A stretch of DNA of 64,000 nucleotides from Halisarca cf. caerulea (taxonomy: Eukaryota > Porifera > Demospongiae > Chondrillida > Halisarcidae): NCBI GenBank assembly GCA_963170055.1, contig CAUJGJ010000293.1, positions 1-64,000 on the forward strand, given 5' to 3'. Of the stretch, positions 62,171 through 64,000 are shown one piece after another; position 1 is the stretch's first letter; each line of letters opens with the position of its first letter. The notes beneath the pieces are model-generated. The model saw nothing but the letters and a program-made list of their open reading frames with translations. It was not told where the DNA came from and made no database searches. A program made the position numbers and the translations under genes.

Positions 62171-64000
62171 GGGCGTATTTGTGTAGTGTTGGATATGCTG
62201 GTGATAATACCAATATTTGGCACTAGCACCACGCACATTCGTAGTGGACACACATGACCTTTCTGAAGTGCTGTGGGCGTATTTGTGTAGTGTTGGATAT
62301 GCTGGTGCTAATACCAATATTTGGCACTAGCACCACGCACATTCCCAGTGGACACACATGACCTTTCTGAAGTGCTGTGGGCGTATTTGTGTATTATTTG
62401 AATTGGTGGTGCTAATACCAAAATGTGGCAATAGCACCACGCACATTCCCAGTGGACACACATGAAGTTTCTTAACTGCTGTGGGCGTATTTGTGTAATG
62501 TTGGATATGCTGGTGCTAATACCAATATTTGGCACTAGCACCACGCACATTCCCAGTTGATGCACATGACGTTTCTGTATTGCTGAGGATAAATTTGTGT
62601 ATTATTGGAATTGGTGGTTCTAAAACCAAAATTAGGCAATAGCACCACGCACATTCCCAGTGGACACACATGACCTTTCTGAAGTGCTGTGGGCGTATTT
62701 GTGTAGTGTTGGATATGCTGGTGCTAATACCAATATTTGGCACTAGCACCACGCACATTCCCAGTGGACACACATGACCTTTCTGAAGTGCTGTGGGCGT
62801 ATTTGTGTAGTGTTGGATATGCTGGTGCTAATACCAATATTTGGCACTAGCACCACGCACATTCCTAGTGGACACACATGACCTTTCTGAAGTGCTGTGG
62901 GCGTATTTGTGTAGTGTTGGATATGCTGGTGCTAATACCAATATTTGGCACTATCACCACGCACATTCCCAGTGGACACACATGACCTTTCTGAAGTGCT
63001 GTGGGCGTATTTGTGTAGTGTTGGATATGCTGGTGCTAATACCAATATTTGGCACTAGCACCACGCACATTCCCAGTGGACACACATGACCCTTCTGAAG
63101 TGCTGTGGGCGTATTTGTGTAGTGTTGGATATGCTGGTGCTAAAACCAATATTTGGCACTAGCACCACGCACATTCCCAGTGGACACACATGAAGTTTCT
63201 GAAGTGCTGTGGGCGTATTTGTGTAGTGTTGGATATGCTGGTGCTAATACCAATATTTGGCACTAGCACCACGCACATTCCCAGTGGACACACATGAAGT
63301 TTCTGAAGTGCTGTGGGCGTATTTGTGTAGTGTTGGATATGCTGGTGCTAATACCAATATTTGACACTAGCACAACGCACATTCCCATTGTACACACATG
63401 AAGTTTCTGAAGTGCTGTGGGCGTATTTGTGTAGTGTTGGATATGCTGGTGCTAATACCAATATTTGGCACTAGCACCACGCACATTCCCAGTGGACACA
63501 CATGACCTTTCTGAAGTGCTGTGGGATTATTTGTGTAGTGTTGGATATGCTGGTGCTAATACCAATATTTGGCACTAGCACCACGCACAGTCCCAGTGGA
63601 CACATATGAAGTTTCTGAAGTGCTGTGGGCGTATTTGTGTAGTGTTGGATATGCTGGTGCTAATACCAATATTTGGCACTAGTACCACGCACATTCCCAG
63701 TGGACACACATGACCTTTCTGAAGTGCTGTGGGCGTATTTGTGTAGTGTTGGATATGCTGGTGCTAATACCAATATTTGGCACTAGCACCACGCACATTC
63801 CCAGTGGACACACATGAAGTTTCTGAAGTGCTGTGGGCGTATTTGTGTAGTGTTGGATATGTTGGTGCTAATACCAATATTTGGCACTAGCACCACGCAC
63901 ATTCCCATTGTACACACATGAAGTTTCTGAAGTGCTGTGGGCGTATTTGTGTAATGTTGGATATGCTGGTGCTAATACCAATATTTGGCACTAGCACCAC
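62170..64000. repeat. Right-edge satellite segment
   Basis: Type A monomers around one D+C cassette (62388-62642), then A-cc and A-ag monomers, a GACACTAGCACAACG/CATTGTAC monomer near 63362 and a CACAGTCCC/CACATATGAAG monomer near 63590. The window ends 46 bases into a monomer that starts at 63955, so the array continues to the right. Confidence 0.9.
62388..62642 (+). repeat. D+C cassette 7
   Basis: D at 62388-62434 reading TATTATTTGAATTGG and AAAATGTGG, and C at 62557-62642 reading TCTAAAACC and AAATTAGGC. It is followed by an A-cc monomer. Isolated copy, 9.1 kb right of cassette 6. Confidence 0.88.

Larger units (their letters stand above)
1..64000. repeat. 104 bp tandem satellite array spanning the entire window
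   Basis: The same 104 bp unit recurs head to tail in one orientation with no interruption. Following the register of the TGTTGGATAT start motif gives 615 complete monomers plus 46 bases of the next. Of these, 605 are 104 bp, eight are 103 bp and two are 105 bp, which sums exactly to 64000. Most monomers differ from the common form at only a few positions; type C is the main exception. Both window edges are inside the array, so its true limits are not seen. Long arrays with nested higher-order repeats are typical of centromeric or heterochromatic satellite DNA in eukaryotes; that location is inference. I do not recognise the family. There is no unique stretch anywhere, so this entry covers all gene-free sequence. 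Confidence 0.99.

Noticed and set aside
1058..63089. About 50 open reading frames of 60-100 codons, mostly on the minus strand, repeating the same peptide
   Set aside because: They are by-products of the tandem repeat. 104 is not a multiple of 3, so any frame cycles through all three monomer frames within 312 bp and meets a stop. They start and end at the same monomer positions, change with single-base variants, overlap on both strands (for example near 55041-55289) and show no codon-level constraint. None is annotated as coding.
1..64000. CRISPR-like regular repetition
   Set aside because: The repeats are contiguous 104 bp units with no unique spacers between short direct repeats, and there are no cas genes.

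Overview
The whole 64 kb is one uninterrupted satellite DNA array. From base 1 to base 64000 it is a head-to-tail tandem repeat with a 104 bp monomer (about 47% G+C in the first monomer). I count 615 complete monomers plus a 46 bp partial one at the right edge. No unique sequence, protein-coding gene, RNA gene, transposon, CRISPR array or microsatellite tract interrupts it, and both edges lie inside the array. An array of this length with nested higher-order repeats (HORs: multi-monomer units that are themselves repeated) points to a eukaryotic nuclear genome, most likely centromeric, pericentromeric or other constitutive heterochromatin. I do not recognise the monomer family and cannot name the organism.

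Monomer types. Type A is the bulk form. It has a two-base dimorphism at monomer positions 72-73, CC (A-cc) or AG (A-ag). Type B carries TTCTTAACTACTG in place of TTCTGAAGTGCTG and usually GTAATG in place of GTAGTG. Type C is a strongly diverged 86 bp module (TTGATGCACATGACG ... TATTATTGGAATTGGTGG ... GGCAATAG) found 20 times. Type D is a C/A hybrid of 47 bp found 7 times, always exactly 169 bp before a C module.

Layout. 0.3-5.2 kb: 12-mer and 9-mer HORs with C modules. 5.2-7.9 kb: mostly type A, with an 8-mer duplication. 7.9-17.3 kb: 15-mer HOR and derivatives, ten C modules in two subtypes. 17.4-26.5 kb: about 30-mer HOR (3120 bp), no C modules. 26.56-32.1 kb and 39.35-44.9 kb: two copies of one block, 12.6-12.8 kb apart. 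The right end of the first copy was expanded into a 17-mer HOR (1767 bp, about three copies, to 36.05 kb); at the equivalent point the second copy was expanded into a 312 bp trimer HOR (44.7-45.6 kb). 36.05-39.35 and 45.6-48.7 kb: mosaics of single monomers. 48.7-53.6 kb: 9/10-mer HOR carrying the D+C cassette. 54.07-56.56 kb: two apparently identical 12-mer (1248 bp) units. 57.0-62.2 kb: paired segments 3640 bp (35 monomers) apart. 62.2-64.0 kb: D+C cassette and further type A.

Nothing here acts as a set of genes. The biology visible is sequence turnover: local amplification, block duplication, monomer-level gain and loss, and near-absolute conservation of monomer length and register. The one conserved structural element is an imperfect 33 bp dyad in each monomer. 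No novel gene system is visible. The best leads are the dyad, the length lock, and the two different amplifications at the same junction of a duplicated block. HOR limits below were placed by eye from diagnostic variants and are good to about one monomer.
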